A DNA stretch of 64,000 bases from Litoditis marina. Lineage: Eukaryota; Nematoda; Chromadorea; Rhabditida; Rhabditidae. The notes beneath the pieces were generated by a model. It had not been told where the DNA came from. It saw only the letters and a list, made by a program, of their open reading frames with translations, and searched no databases. Made by a program: the position numbers and the translations under genes. The stretch lies in contig OZ038436.1 in assembly GCA_964036275.1 (NCBI GenBank), positions 13,171,904-13,235,903 on the forward strand, given 5' to 3'. This document shows positions 1 to 13,200 of this stretch, in pieces (the stretch's first letter is position 1; every line of letters begins with the position of its first letter).

Positions 1-3000
1 CTAGCGAACCTGACAGCCAACTGTAACGAGACCATCACTATTGATAACCTTTGGATCGTGGCCGACGCTTTCCTTATCGAGGTACAGTAGTCATTTTACC
101 CAATAAATAACCGGAAACTGTATTCAGATAAAGCCCCAACCTGCGACTCCACAAATACACGCTATTTCCCCACGATTACATCTCGTGGAAAATTATTCCT
201 GTGAAAGAGCGCACAAATCGAGAGACGCAGGATGGAGTCAAAGTGGCGGGATGCTCCAGCATACTGAAAATTATCAGTTTGCCGTGAAATCACAATGAAA
301 CAGATAAAGATTCGTGATCAAGATAGTGATCTGTATAGTAAACTCAGACAAACATAAAATGTGAAGCTCAACCCTACTAAATTGGGTTTGATTCAGCTTT
401 ATTTTCAGTTATTATGCAATGAAACTTGTTCAAACTAGCGAGAATACTAAAATAATTACAACAAAGAAAATGGTTCAGAAATTGTTTTTTTTCAGAATAT
501 CTACAATAAGACACAACAGGGGTGGTATTCTGATGCGTTGAACAATCTAACCGTCACTGTTAATGACCAAGTTGAGCTGTATCAGAACGGAGTATTCAGT
601 ACGTTTCAAATCAATCAAAAAAATAGTCTGCTATATTTTTATGTGAAGTTGGACCTCGTGCCCATGGTTTGGATGTTTTTCGTGAAAATAGATCATCCAA
701 CAGTTTTTTATTACATGCTGTAGTGAAGCTCACGTTTGTTTTTGAACCACACGCTGCCTATGACAAACTATCTCTCCGTGTGCTGTCCTTGGCTATAAAT
801 TAATATTGATTATATATTATTCTAGACGGAACCTTGATGATAAATAACATTGATGTTGGACTTCAAATTCAAATGATAAGAGGAGGTGAGTTTTGTCTGT
901 CTCTTTTCAGCTATATGATTCAATATTTTGCGATTTCATTTATTTTTAAAGGGTTTTCTAGTTGAAAAAAAAGAAAAAAAACGAAATCTCTCTTTTAGTA
1001 CTAACAGAACAGTTTGCTCACAGGTTCAATCACCAACGACATCAACATGCACATGAACATCAAGTTGGCTTGCATGGGCAAAGACACCTACGAGTGCAAG
1101 TGGATCAACAACCTCAAGTATTACGTCTACTCGGCGGTGAGTGTTCACGTTACTGCCTTCAATATGTTATTTTCTGATTTATTGGGCCTTAGAAATCATG
1201 TAAAAATTTCTCGCTCATCTTTCAAGTAGTAAATAGAACAATGACATATGAAAGAAACAGGATTATCAGCAAAAATCTTACTGTGTCTCAAACGCACCAA
1301 GCGAGTGTTTTTTTCAACACAACGTGAGTTTGAAACAACACAATGAGTCAAGTTCAAGCAGCCACACTAAATTTTCTTTTTTTTTCCAGCACGACACGAC
1401 GCTCTACGCGTTCTTCTCCTGCCTGGGAATTCAGTCGAAGGTGGTCACCCCCCACGGCTATCCCCATTACTCGGCCGCCGCTATTGTGGAACTCTGGCAG
1501 GACACCAACACCAATGCATCATATTTCAGGGTTCGATATTGATTTTTGATATCTGTATGTACCGTGATTGCCACCACCATTTTTCCTTGAAAAACACAAA
1601 CATGGCGAAATATAGCGTGGAATCAGTGGCACGCTAAACTAAAAATAGTCGGACGAATTCCAAACATTCGTTCAAAATACTGATTTCATGTGACTGAGAA
1701 TTCAGATGTTGTACCACGACAAAGAGGGAGATGACTTCTATGCCGTCACTAAAGACATTGCCGGCTGCACTGACGACTTCTGTCCCCTTGGAGTTTACCA
1801 AAAATGGGCCGCGAAGGTCAAGCCACTCAAGGATATGAAAACTGTGAGTTGAACTAGACCTACTCAAAGGCTACTTACGTACGTACTACTTGGTTGTTTT
1901 CTTTCTCTTTTTATTCCTTAACATTGACACTGTTAGAGTTTTTATTATTATAAACAGGTGACCTCTTTTAATTAATGTTTTGAACTTTTCATATCGACTT
2001 CACGCTCGTTGTGTGTGTGTTTGGCGAGAGTGGTATGGTCTCATTGAAATGATTTTTGTATGTAAGAAAGCGGTTGAAATATCGAATACTTTTCCATTTG
2101 GACAGAAACAAAACTGGTCGATCTTGCTATAGTTCGTTTCACCAATCGATGACTTTCTACAGTAATCTTTCAAAAATTTAAACGCAATTATCTAGTCAAC
2201 AAACAGAATTTAAGATTCACTGTTTTGTATGCTTGTAGTACCCGAAGTGGAAAACGAAATCACAAAGTTTAAACTATGTACAACACTTACAAGGTATGAT
2301 AAATTCTTATAAAAGTTTCATCATCTTACTGTAGAGGGCTATTGTTTCGTGAAACAGACTATATGTGACTGTTAACGGAACATATACTGTTTTATTTGAA
2401 CAAAGTCCAGAACAACAAAAGTTTCATTGATTGTATAAGTTTCAGTGGTGTCAAGAAGACCCAACCATCGTGAATAACACGATGTCCACTGGTGCGACAT
2501 CTACCATTACAACGACCACATCCGAAGCGACCTCCTCCAACTTTGCAGTACTTACCGGTGAGAAATAAACTAGTAGTCAATCGAATAGTCAGTTAGCGTA
2601 AGTTAGCTTTTCAATAAGGCATCGTTCACTTTGCTTTTCTGAGTTCTGCTGTGTTTAAAATGTTTCACGTGACTGTGCAACTGACTAACAGTTTAACAAC
2701 AATTGATTATCTTCAGACTACGTTTACTCAGTAACCAGTACAATATCGCCCAATATTGACGATTAATCAAAGCAGTTTTCGAAAAAAACCTGTACCAAAT
2801 CCATTTTCGAAAACATCGAAGTAAGAAGAGCAAACATAAGGTTGTCACTCCATGCAAGTGCAAGCAATCAAAGCCCTCAGAGGGAGTTGAGTATAGAATT
2901 CATGACTGCTATTGTCTAGACCGGTTTCGGGCGTTATAATGTTTCATCCTTGATTAAGAGATTTGAAAGACGTTTTTTTTTCAGTTCTTCTCTCATCCAT

Positions 3001-3022
3001 TTTCCTTCTGGTACGACAGTAA
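1..3022 (+). CDS. Histidine acid phosphatase, 3' part of gene (5' end outside window)
   Basis: Exons 1-81, 496-598, 826-885, 1024-1136, 1390-1530, 1706-1843, 2446-2557 and 2985-3022 join in frame into the last 261 residues. Exon 5 opens with HDTTLYAFFSCLG, the His-Asp motif that supplies the proton donor in branch-2 histidine phosphatases; the N-terminal RHG motif must lie upstream of the window. Paired cysteines (ACMGKDTYEC, GCTDDFC) and N-glycosylation sites (NKT, NLT) suit a secreted or lysosomal phosphomonoesterase. The tail is Ser/Thr-rich and ends in a hydrophobic stretch (VLLSSIFLLV), read as a membrane or GPI signal. The last exon is the least certain: reading through at 2557 gives a stop at 2566, and an acceptor at 2716 gives a stop at 2764; I prefer 2985 because of the hydrophobic tail. 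Substrate is not predictable. Confidence 0.85.
2585..2695. mobile_element. CACGTG-ended MITE-like element, copy in last intron of acid phosphatase
   Basis: Shares GCATCGTTCACTTTGC, GAGTTCTGCTGTGTT and the right end GTTTCACGTGACTGTGCAA with 5515-5635 and 51148-51250. The left end is degraded. Confidence 0.55.
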
Positions 3023-4282
3023 AAAGAAGAGCACTCTAGGGTTCCGTTCGCCTTCAAATGTGATAATTTTGTCTTAAATTTTTGATTTCTATGTTTTTGA
3101 AGATTTTCTCTTGCGGGCGAAATGAATATTTTCTGTATCTCTGAGAATTACTTTGCGCATGCCATGCTCCAAAAGTCAACACACAGTACCTGTAAAGACC
3201 TATTAAGTATTTTAGGTGGTAAACATAAATAGTTTTCCATATTATCTTGGTAATTCAAATATTTCTCCAATAAACGCATTCTAGAGTACCTCTTCTGTCA
3301 ATATTGAACAACGTACTCACTAATACACAACTGTTCTGCATCGGATTTTCGTCTTTTTTTTCCGTTTTCTGAACTAAATTGACAAATTCTGAATTTTCGT
3401 TCAGTGTGCGTCACTAATCGACTTTCTGACGTTCAAAGAGTGAAAATGTTTGTTTAAAGCGTCGGATATGACTATATTCAGTAAGGTGTTTGATACTTGC
3501 GCAGTTGGCATTAACTGCTTAAAAAGCTAGTAGGTGGCATAAACTGCTTAAAAACTTCCAAAACGTGAACATTACGTGACATTCACGTGTCGAGGTGAGG
3601 TGATCAGGCAAACAATTGAAACAACTCTGAGAAATCACTGACTTGGCCCCCGCCGACTGAGTCGAAATTGAGACGGCAACGACATTGTCGCTGCCGTGAC
3701 AAGTTTTACTCATGAGAATAGCATATGTTTTGAGGAGACGCAGGCTGATAAACAACAGTTAAAACTGAGTTAAAAACGACATTGTCGCTGCCGTCTCACG
3801 TTTTACTCATAGAAGGAGGTGTAATCAGAAAACATTCGTAGTAGCGTAGTGCTATATTCAATGCAGACAAGTCGGCGATTTCTTGCAGCAGTAAGAATCA
3901 TGTAACATTATACTCTACGTGATTCGGCGGTTACTGGGTGGCCACTATAGTTTCTGTTTGCAGCTACTCAATTATTGAGTGTTATGCAGTGGGTGAATAT
4001 ACATTTCTCACAAATCAATTCTACTCTGCACACTGCTCTGGAAATTATTGATTTGGTTCTAAAGCAGAGAAACGTAGACAGTTTTCCAGAGTGTCAGTTT
4101 TTCCCACTTTTTTCGCGATTATGTAGTTTAGAGCTCACATTTGAGTGTTCTATCTGAGAAACGACACAGAAGCGCGGTCTAAGCTTGAAAAAATGTTCAA
4201 CAAGCGTTTCTAATTTTCAATGAAATCATTATAAAAACTATATAGTACTTTGTTCACATTGATAATTAGATCAGACAATATA
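3023..4282. other. Intergenic region between acid phosphatase and receptor-like copy A
   Basis: No coding exon recognised. About 3650-3830 contains two short copies of a sequence reading GACATTGTCGCTGCCGT, and 3700-3750 holds a fragment (GAGGAGACGCAGG) of the foldback element that is complete at 14393 and 49149. The promoter of copy A should lie here but no element stands out. Confidence 0.5.
3269..3274 (+). terminator. Possible polyadenylation signal of the acid phosphatase gene
   Basis: AATAAA lies about 250 bp after the preferred stop codon at 3020-3022. This is a consensus match only; no transcript evidence is available. Confidence 0.35.
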
Positions 4283-7200
4283 ATGTATATGGGACCGTTT
4301 CGTCTTCGAGCCATCGGTTACAAGGCAAATGTGCCCTTCACTACATTCTCGAAGTTTTGTTGGAATGCTTCATGCCCCAGGCCAGGGGTCTCAGTGAGTG
4401 TAGTTGACTATTCCAAAACGACAATTCGATTGTCAAATGAAGGCTTGTTTCTTGTCACAGTCAATGTTCCATGATTCTGATTTGGAGTTTATGTAATTCT
4501 CCAAATGGAAAACGATAGGAACAACGTATGGAGTCTTTTTCCTAGAGTTTAGCTAAACTTGAAATGATTGCAGAACTGAAAGTTAATTTCAAGTTTGATT
4601 ATTTGAAAAAAAGAACAATAATTGAATGACATATATTTTTGTGAAGTGAGTCGCATTTATCAAGAAAGGTAGAACGGATTCCAAAGGGAGTAAATAACTT
4701 AATTCACACACAACTATTTTTACTCGACAAACTGTATTATGTAATATGTATGTTATTTTGTATTTTAGGTTGAATTTTTGAAAACAACGCTCAAAGTAAT
4801 GAATTCCACCGTGGAAGTTGTAAACAGGGATGTGGACTCAGATGAAGCTATAAACATGGCTAGTTTTGAATGTTTCATATTTCATATTTTCGGTTCATGT
4901 TTATTGTTTCATTTTGCATCGTTGCGAGGCGGTGATCGTCATACATATCACATTTCTCGTCAAAACGTCTTATTGTGCAGTGCTACAATTGATTACTCAT
5001 GGTGGACATTCGTATGTTCGGAGACATAGATCCAGTGACATGCCAGAAACAACAGTACAACCAGCTGTTTATGAATTGACTGTGAAAATTCATCAATATA
5101 TGCCATGAAAACACATATGAAGTACTACTTGGTGGAAAAAAATTGTCTTAAAGATTATTATGCGGACAAATATCAGTCTGTTTGTGTTTCACACTTCTTT
5201 CCAAACAATACTACATAAACAAAACTTCCAGATAGCCAATGGAACTGCCGATATTAGTATAATGTCACTTATTCAAACTATCGAACGAATGGAAAAAGTT
5301 GACTTTACTACTCCAATCAACTTTTTGTATTTTGGATACATTATCAGAGAAGTTCCCGAAATAGAAGTGGAAGACTACATTTTGGCGTCACTCGATTTTG
5401 ATGTGAGTCTTATATGACAACTAGTTGTTACCCATCTTCAATCGATTTATTTGCCTATTCAGACTGAAATTACAGTTTCTGAGCGCAACCAGCGAAACAG
5501 TACTTATAGTAGTAGTGAATTGATTAGTCACGTGAAGTTAGCATTCTAATGAGGCATCGTGCACTATGTCATTGCACGTTTCTGAGGTCTGCTGTGTTCA
5601 ACATGTTTATGGGACTGTGTAATTGACTTACATTATACCATTTTGAACGGTATACGGCCCTCAAGAGAGTTAGTTTTTGCTATTATACGCTATTGAGACG
5701 TCGTATGTAGCTGATAGCAAATTTGCGAATTTGTAAACAAACTTTTCTATGCCTTGCCTTGTTTCAATTGAAAAAAGACTACTTTCAAACCATCTCTCCA
5801 GGTAATTGTACTCCTAGTTGTGTCTGGTATAATTGTGGGACCTCTATTATTCTTATTCTGCTGGATTTTCAATTTCTCCCATGGGTCGTTGCTCGATTGG
5901 ATATTCCGATGTTGTGTTGGTGGGTGGTTATAACTGTTACTTATGAGAATAATTACAGTTACAAATGAACCTAAATGTAGTTTTCATTCGTTCTCGGTTT
6001 CCTACATCATGGTTTTGAATACCGATCCCTTTTGTTATGGGTGAATGTTAGCAGTAAACCTTTGACTTTCGACTTCGAAGCGAAGTGAAGCAGAATTCAA
6101 AACAACTGTCGCAAAGGTGATAATATTGCCTATTCTAGGTCTACGAGTTACTGCCACGCGGAGTGTTATAGATAAAATAACCTTTCAATCAATGTTGTGT
6201 TCCGACCCTGTTCCACGACTCCGTAAGCATAATATGATGTTACGACACGATTAATTCAGAGAGAGAAACATTGTTGCTTAACACAGCAGAATTCTCAAAC
6301 ACGAACAAGTAATTATATATTGGTTTATCCGTTTAAGGCAAACACATAACAACGTAAGAAAGATATATGCAATGGGGAGAGGAATGAGAAAGACTCAAAG
6401 GAATTAGAATACCCGAAGATGGGAGGTAAACGCTGAGAATGTTGGGACTCAAATCAACCCGCAATATATGAACTTAAAATACGATTAGACTGCCACCCAT
6501 CCATTACGATCTCAATACGAATAACTGATAACAGAGAATTACGCGATTTAGTACGATTAGAGCGCTACGGGTTTATTCTATGATTTTATATGTATTGTAC
6601 GTTTTACGGTTCTAGATACGATCGACATCCTCCGGTCCTTGCATCATGCAAGAGTGATGACTAAACGGAGCGAGTGGGCGGGGCGTGATAGGGAATTTGC
6701 AAGCTGCGCGCTTCGCTGTAAACAGCGTACACGAGCGTAAACGACATACAGTAATTGCGAATAATTCCTATTCGCAACACTCCCCCACCGAAAAAGTGAA
6801 AACCTCGGCGGAGGGGGGGGGACATTTGAGAAGTAATGAGTCTGTCCGAAGACAGACCTCCGCGATGAAATCGTGGGAAGCATCTCAAAAGAACGTTATA
6901 TACGTTTGACCCTATTGCCGCCTTTTACGATTGTGTGTTACGAAACGTTGATGTAAGCTGGTAATGTTTTTGTACGGTTATGCGCTCTAACTTTCAAATT
7001 GGGTAGCTAGACATATCAGTTAAATGTACAAACAAAGCTTAAAAGTGACAAAGGATAGGAATAAAAGTACAGAAAATGAAAAGATAACATCACATGCCGC
7101 AGTTTCTTTCTTCTTTTCTGCATTCATACATCTCCTGACGGAGTCCCCTTCAGATAGCTGTCTTCGTTGAAATTCACGGCTGTCCTGTCCACCATTTCTT

Positions 7201-10200
7201 CATAGCTGCTAGCTGCTGTACGTGCTCACTCGAAAACACTAGCTTCTCGGTCAAAGTTGATACGATTTCTAAGCGCTTGCACGGATTTATACGAAATTCT
7301 AGTTGACTGGTGCAATTCAATTATGGGGAATACGTTACTGTAAGCCTATGTAAGAATACTTTTGAAAACGTTGGTTACATATCACGATCTATACGAATAG
7401 TTCATTCACGACTTTGTGACACTGATAGAAGTTGATATTACTGAGAATTTTACGTTAATACTTTACGAACTACTACTCAACTCCAGGAACACGTTCATCG
7501 TTTCACTATTTCAGGTGAAGGATGTGTACGACAAATAGTACTCCATTTCTCGTGAATTGCGTGTGGTTCGCATCATGCGTAATTGAGCACTCGTTCGTAA
7601 GATCGTAAGGAAGCGTAGTAACCTAATACGTATGAAACGCATGGATTTACGTGAGATCGTTATGATATGCCTGAAATTGGAATACGATGTGGTACGAATA
7701 CGGATTTCGATGCGATTTCTACGAATTATAGTGTTTTGTGATTGAATAAATCAACGATAATTGCTGTCAGAACCTTTCAGTCAGAAGCTGAAGTCAGAAG
7801 CTGTTAGAAAGAAGTGAATTAGTTACGAATTTGAGCTGATTTTTGGCATGTATTGAAAATCGGTATACTCAATGGTCGATGCAGAAGTTGATACGGTATG
7901 GTTGAACGGTTTTACTAAGATTCATTCTCTCATGGGAATAACGGTCATGTAGGTAGATCAAATATGGTTACTAAAGGATCTTCCCTTGGCGAATTTAGAT
8001 GATTTTGAAAATAAAAGTTTTCTAACGTTTCGCTACGCTCTCTCTAATGGTGGTCAATCAATATCTACTGGTAGTAACTAGTAAATACGTTTGACATTGA
8101 AATGATGATTTCCAGATCATATTCCGATTGATACGATACGTATCGTTCAAAAACGTTAATAAACGAATGAAACTTATTAAGGTAGAATCGCTTGCATTTT
8201 TACGATTTGAAACGGTACATTATGAATACATACGATTAAGCAAAAGTTTCAGCGGCTTCGATATGATACGAGTTAGGGACAACGACAAAATAGTAAGCAT
8301 ACCTCCATTCAATCATTTTCTGGCCGCTCCTTGTAATGTGGTGCGTTGACTGATCCCTTCTTGCTTCAGCTCATGCCACTTGTCCTTGTAGTTGACCATA
8401 TGCCCGAGCGGCGGTTGGTTCCGCTATGGGTGGTACATTGGCCGCAACGCTTTTGTCGAAGTTCGGTACATAGTAAGCGACGGCGGATTTTCATGGAACT
8501 TGGGACTTCTTGTTACGTTAGCTTTCTGGTATTCAGTACGATATTCAAACGTTTTCAGTTCTTGAACGTGATTCTAAAGCTTTTACGAGCATGTTCGTGT
8601 TGAACGCATTATACAAGTCGGTACGTTTTGTTTCATGATTTGACTTAGAATTTACATCTAGCGGACCTTCCGATTTGTTCGCTAATATTCTAAAATGAGC
8701 GAATGATACGGATAGCTGTTACGAATACTATATGAACGGAATAAGTACGAGTATACTATCATAACTGAATCGTCTCAGTTTGATAGAAGTGAGATTAAAA
8801 AGGACATCACATAGTTGTGACTGTTAGGTAAAACGATAATTACGTTGCATCATATGATCAAATTAATTAATCATCCTGTAATCGGCATCTACGATTCTCG
8901 ATGTCGCTAGTAGATGCATTGAGCGGATAACGAGATTTATTTTGAAGGAAATGTCGATCACTACGTATAAACTACGAGTTTCCAGCTCAGTTGTGAATAA
9001 GATAATGGTTGTCCTATATTGACGAGTTTGTTGAAGTTTACTACGACCCGAGAAGAACTTTTTTTTTCCTCTGATCATGTTCCTTTTACTAGATCAAGAT
9101 GAATAGATGATTATTATACGATGTGGTTCGCCTTTACGGTAAACACAAATGGTTGAATTTGGTGGTCTCAAATTTACGAATGAAAAAGATTAGGCTACGA
9201 TTTAGGAGTACAGATAAGAAATGCGAACAAAATATGAGAAGGCATAATTAAAACATAATACCTGTACTGATTTCACTGAAGTTCCGCTTGCTTTTGTTCC
9301 TTCATTGGTGACTTGCGGTTTTGGCGAAACGACAGTTTGTTCACATTCTTCGTCCTGGGAGTAGGCTGGCGGCTCGCCTCGTGCGATGATTGGCGAGAAA
9401 GTTGTTCTCACAGAAATGAATGTTCCTTCATTGTACGAATTAGTCGGTTGGTGACGTTCAATACGAGGTACTGGTTCCTCTCTAGAAGGTGAGAACACGA
9501 ATACGTCTTTGATATGACTTTTCTAGAACAGTTGATTCATAAGATAAACATGGGAGGATGACTACGTTACGATTCAATAATGATCGTACAATAAAATAAG
9601 TTCCGGAAATCCTCGCGCTCATTCTGAATCTTCTACGTTTAATCAGTTACGGTTTAGCTGTCGAGACATAGGTATGAACAGACGTACGATCCAAACGTGT
9701 TGTGTATACAACGGTGACGTTAATTAAGGTATTTACGAGATGTAGATGGATTGACTATTTGAGAAACGATTTTTTTTTACGTGGACGGAGGTGTTAAAAT
9801 ACGTTTAGTACGGAACGATGAATAATTAACGAGTGTGCATACAATGAAATAATACTGTGTCGCCTTTGTACGTGAGAAAATCGACGGTCACGATTATCTT
9901 CGCTATTTGCTGCTACTATTACGGACCCATCGGGGGCTGTTTGAAGGCTCACGTGCTAAGACTCTATTGCCTGATCCGTAAAGGACTGATTTTCTTTTAG
10001 TGCGAGCGCCCTTCCCCGCCTTTATACAAGTACCCCGCTGCATAGCAGACCGCACCTCCTGGCTACGTGGGTCCCGTCTGCTGGGAGAAAACGTAATGAC
10101 ACGGGTCTGACGAGCGATCAACCTCGTTCCTTAAGGGAATGAAACTAACGGTAAAGCAGATGTTGCTACGATGTAGTTAAATTCCTGGGAGTCCCCAATG

Positions 10201-13200
10201 TTATATACGTTAATGATTACATGAATTCACGATTTTTGCCGAGTACCAATCCCGGACACCATTCTCTGTAATGGCCTTACCGATCGCAGCAAGTTCGCTA
10301 AGATAAAACGCTTGGAACACGGTTTCTCATGAGGGTTATACGATTTACAAAATTCCGTAACGGTTGACGAAAAATAACACGATGCGGCTGGGCCGTCCGG
10401 CCGATGCACCATGTCGCAAAGGTGATAATATTGCCTATTCTAGGTCTACGAGTTACTGCCACGCGGAGTGTTATAGATAAAATAACCTTTCAATCAATGT
10501 TGTGTTCCGACCCTGTTCCACGACTCCGTAAGCATAATATGATGTTACGACACGATTAATTCAGAGAGAGAAACATTGTTGCTTAACACAGCAGAATTCT
10601 CAAACACGAACAAGTAATTATATATTGGTTTATCCGTTTAAGGCAAACACATAACAACGTAAGAAAGATATATGCAATGGGGAGAGGAATGAGAAAGACT
10701 CAAAGGAATTAGAATACCCGAAGATGGGAGGTAAACGCTGAGAATTTTGGGACTCAAATCAACCCGCAATATATGAACTTAAAATACGATTAGACTGCCA
10801 CCCATCCATTACGATCTCAATACGAATAACTGATAACAGAGAATTACGCGATTTAGTACGATTAGAGCGCTACGGGTTTATTCTATGATTTTATATGTAT
10901 TGTACGTTTTACGGTTCTAGATACGATCGACATCCTCCGGTCCTTGCATCATGCAAGAGTGATGACTAAACGGAGCGAGTGGGCGGGGCGTGATAGGGAA
11001 TTTGCAAGCTGCGCGCTTCGCTGTAAACAGCGTACACGAGCGTAAACGACATACAGTAATTGCGAATAATTCCTATTCGCAACAACAACTAAAATGTGCT
11101 TCATTGTGAACCGTCAAAACACACATAGTTCGCGTACTGTAGGGGTCCACGTAGGTATGAGTAGAACTATAAGTCGACAACTGGTACCTTCTTTAGGTCT
11201 TCTCCGTCAGTTCGCATTCTACCTGGACGGGCCCGGTGCGGCTCTCCTTCTGGTCGCCGCCTGGCTATTTTTCTGTCAGATTTTTACTGTTTACTACGAA
11301 GCAAAACTCCGGAGTTTTCTCAGTCTCTCTCATGAGAGAGGTACTACATTCTCAACCCTAGACGGAATGATTAACGCAGTGGAGAATGAGGTTGGTGGAT
11401 ACTTGTACTGGAGAAATGCAATCTTAAACTACTGGCATGTTCGCGTTCGGTATGTAAAGTTTTCCCTCTTGAGATTGGTAGATTTACTTTAAATCTGACA
11501 AAATACGTATAGATCACGAGCTGATTGTGTGGTTCTAATAAAGGTAATCGAGAGTCAGTTGCTTCACACTTTAGACGTAAAACAGTTGGAGTTCGGAAAG
11601 GTTGCATCATAGCCGAACATACTCACCTCAACAGAATAATCAGTAAAGTAAATACGAAACGCAACTCACCTTCCAGGGCTGGACGATTGTCGTACAGCAC
11701 AGAGGATACGACCCGAGAACATTTTGTAATCCTAAGCAATGTGAGCGCTTGAAAAATCTCTCGCCGAACAGGTAAGTTCGAATGGGATCAATGAACAGCA
11801 CTGTATTATTAAAAATACAGCGGAACTTACTTGTTCGTTCTGAAAAATCAATTCTGGCTTCGGTTTTGAAGAGGAAAATCTGAATCGAGAATATTTTTGA
11901 TAAATATTGTGAGTCATCATGACACGTCAACTAAGTGGAAGTTCCGAAGCTGTAAAATGCAAAGAGCCTGAAACGGCCTATAAATGACAAATTAGAACAG
12001 TGATAACTTCCCAAACCTTTTGTTACATCAACGCACGGTGCCCGGTATTTTTCACGAGAGAATCTTCAACCGAACGATCAATACTCTTCAGATATCTGGA
12101 AATTTCCAGTGAGGAGGATCCGTTGCCTATCATCAGTAGAAAGAAACATGTTATGATGGACGCGTTCACCTATGATGAAAACAGGTGAGCTCGAAGGAGA
12201 ATAAATTCATACCCGAGTCATTCATGTCACCTCAGCTCTCTGTAAGATTAAGATACACTGTATAACTACGCTTTTGTATACTCGGCTGGCGTTTCATAGA
12301 AGTCAAACTTCGGTACAAAAAACACCACAAATCTTTCTGAACAGATTCCACACATATCTCTGTGTTTTTCAGGGACCCTGTTTCAATTAGAGAAGAAAAG
12401 GACCGACTGCTTTTTGTGAGAGATGAACAACTAGCTCCGGGCTATTTGGCGTACGCCATCAGAAAGTGAGCAAATTTTGAATGTATAGACTGGAAAAGCT
12501 TACTCGCCATTGAACATGTGCCTTTAGATGTGGCACTCCAACTGGGTAAAAAGAGGAAACAATTAGAAGAAAATGTATAAATACCCTGCTACACGCACAC
12601 AGCATGAAATTCAACAGTGCTGAACGATTGAGACGGTGATTGTACCAGATAGTTTGAACACGCTGTTCATTCAGAGAACTAGAGGATACCCGACAGTTAG
12701 GAAGAAGTCTTCAGCAGTTCGCAGTAGTTTAATGAGTCTCGGAATCTAAAACTGAAAAAAGTATTCGTATGTAATTTCTTTAGGAATATTTCTGGACTAC
12801 GCGAAAGATTCAACCGCGCTGTTGGAAAAACGACCGAAGGGTGAGGTTGAGAGAAAGGAATAGAAGCAGAGATAGAAGAGAGAAATAGAGAGAAAAGAAA
12901 AGAAGGTGGAAAGAGGAAAAAAGAGAAAGAGGAGAAACTTATATGTTTACTCATTCTAGCTACTCCAATATGCGAGCACGATACGCGCGTCCGTTCCCGC
13001 CCTATGACAGCAATAACTACCAAAAAGTCAAGGTTCTCGGATATTCACAATTCGTCGTTCTGTTCAAGTCATGTGGTATCGTTCTGTGTGTATGTGTGCT
13101 ACTGTTGGTCATGGGTGAGTTCCTCGAAAACAGTTTCAAAGTGAGAAACATATTATATTAATCATATTTTCTTCATCTACTTTCTCCACTGTTCACTTAT

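Larger units (their letters stand above)
6107..11084 (-). mobile_element. Non-autonomous LTR retrotransposon (LARD-like), antisense in intron 4 of receptor copy A
   Basis: Two 673-bp LTRs (6107-6779 and 10412-11084) flank a 3,632-bp interior. The ends read TG...CA and the element is bounded by the 5-bp duplication ACAAC. Orientation is minus: next to the right LTR is TGGTGCATCGGCCGG, which matches the 3' end of metazoan tRNA-Gly as a primer site, and next to the left LTR is a purine run GGTGGGGGAG. The LTRs differ at one position I can find (6441 G, 10746 T), so insertion is recent. No gag, protease, reverse transcriptase, RNase H or integrase motif is readable on either strand; the longest minus-strand frame is 98 codons. 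Mobilisation would need proteins from another element. TACG-containing words are strikingly frequent throughout. Confidence 0.9.

Noticed and set aside
6780..10411. gag-pol genes inside the LTR element
   Set aside because: No frame longer than 98 codons and no reverse transcriptase, protease or integrase motif on either strand.
12697..13023. Minus-strand open frame rich in Phe/Ser
   Set aside because: It is the reverse of the purine-rich intron 9 and exons 9-10 of receptor copy A.
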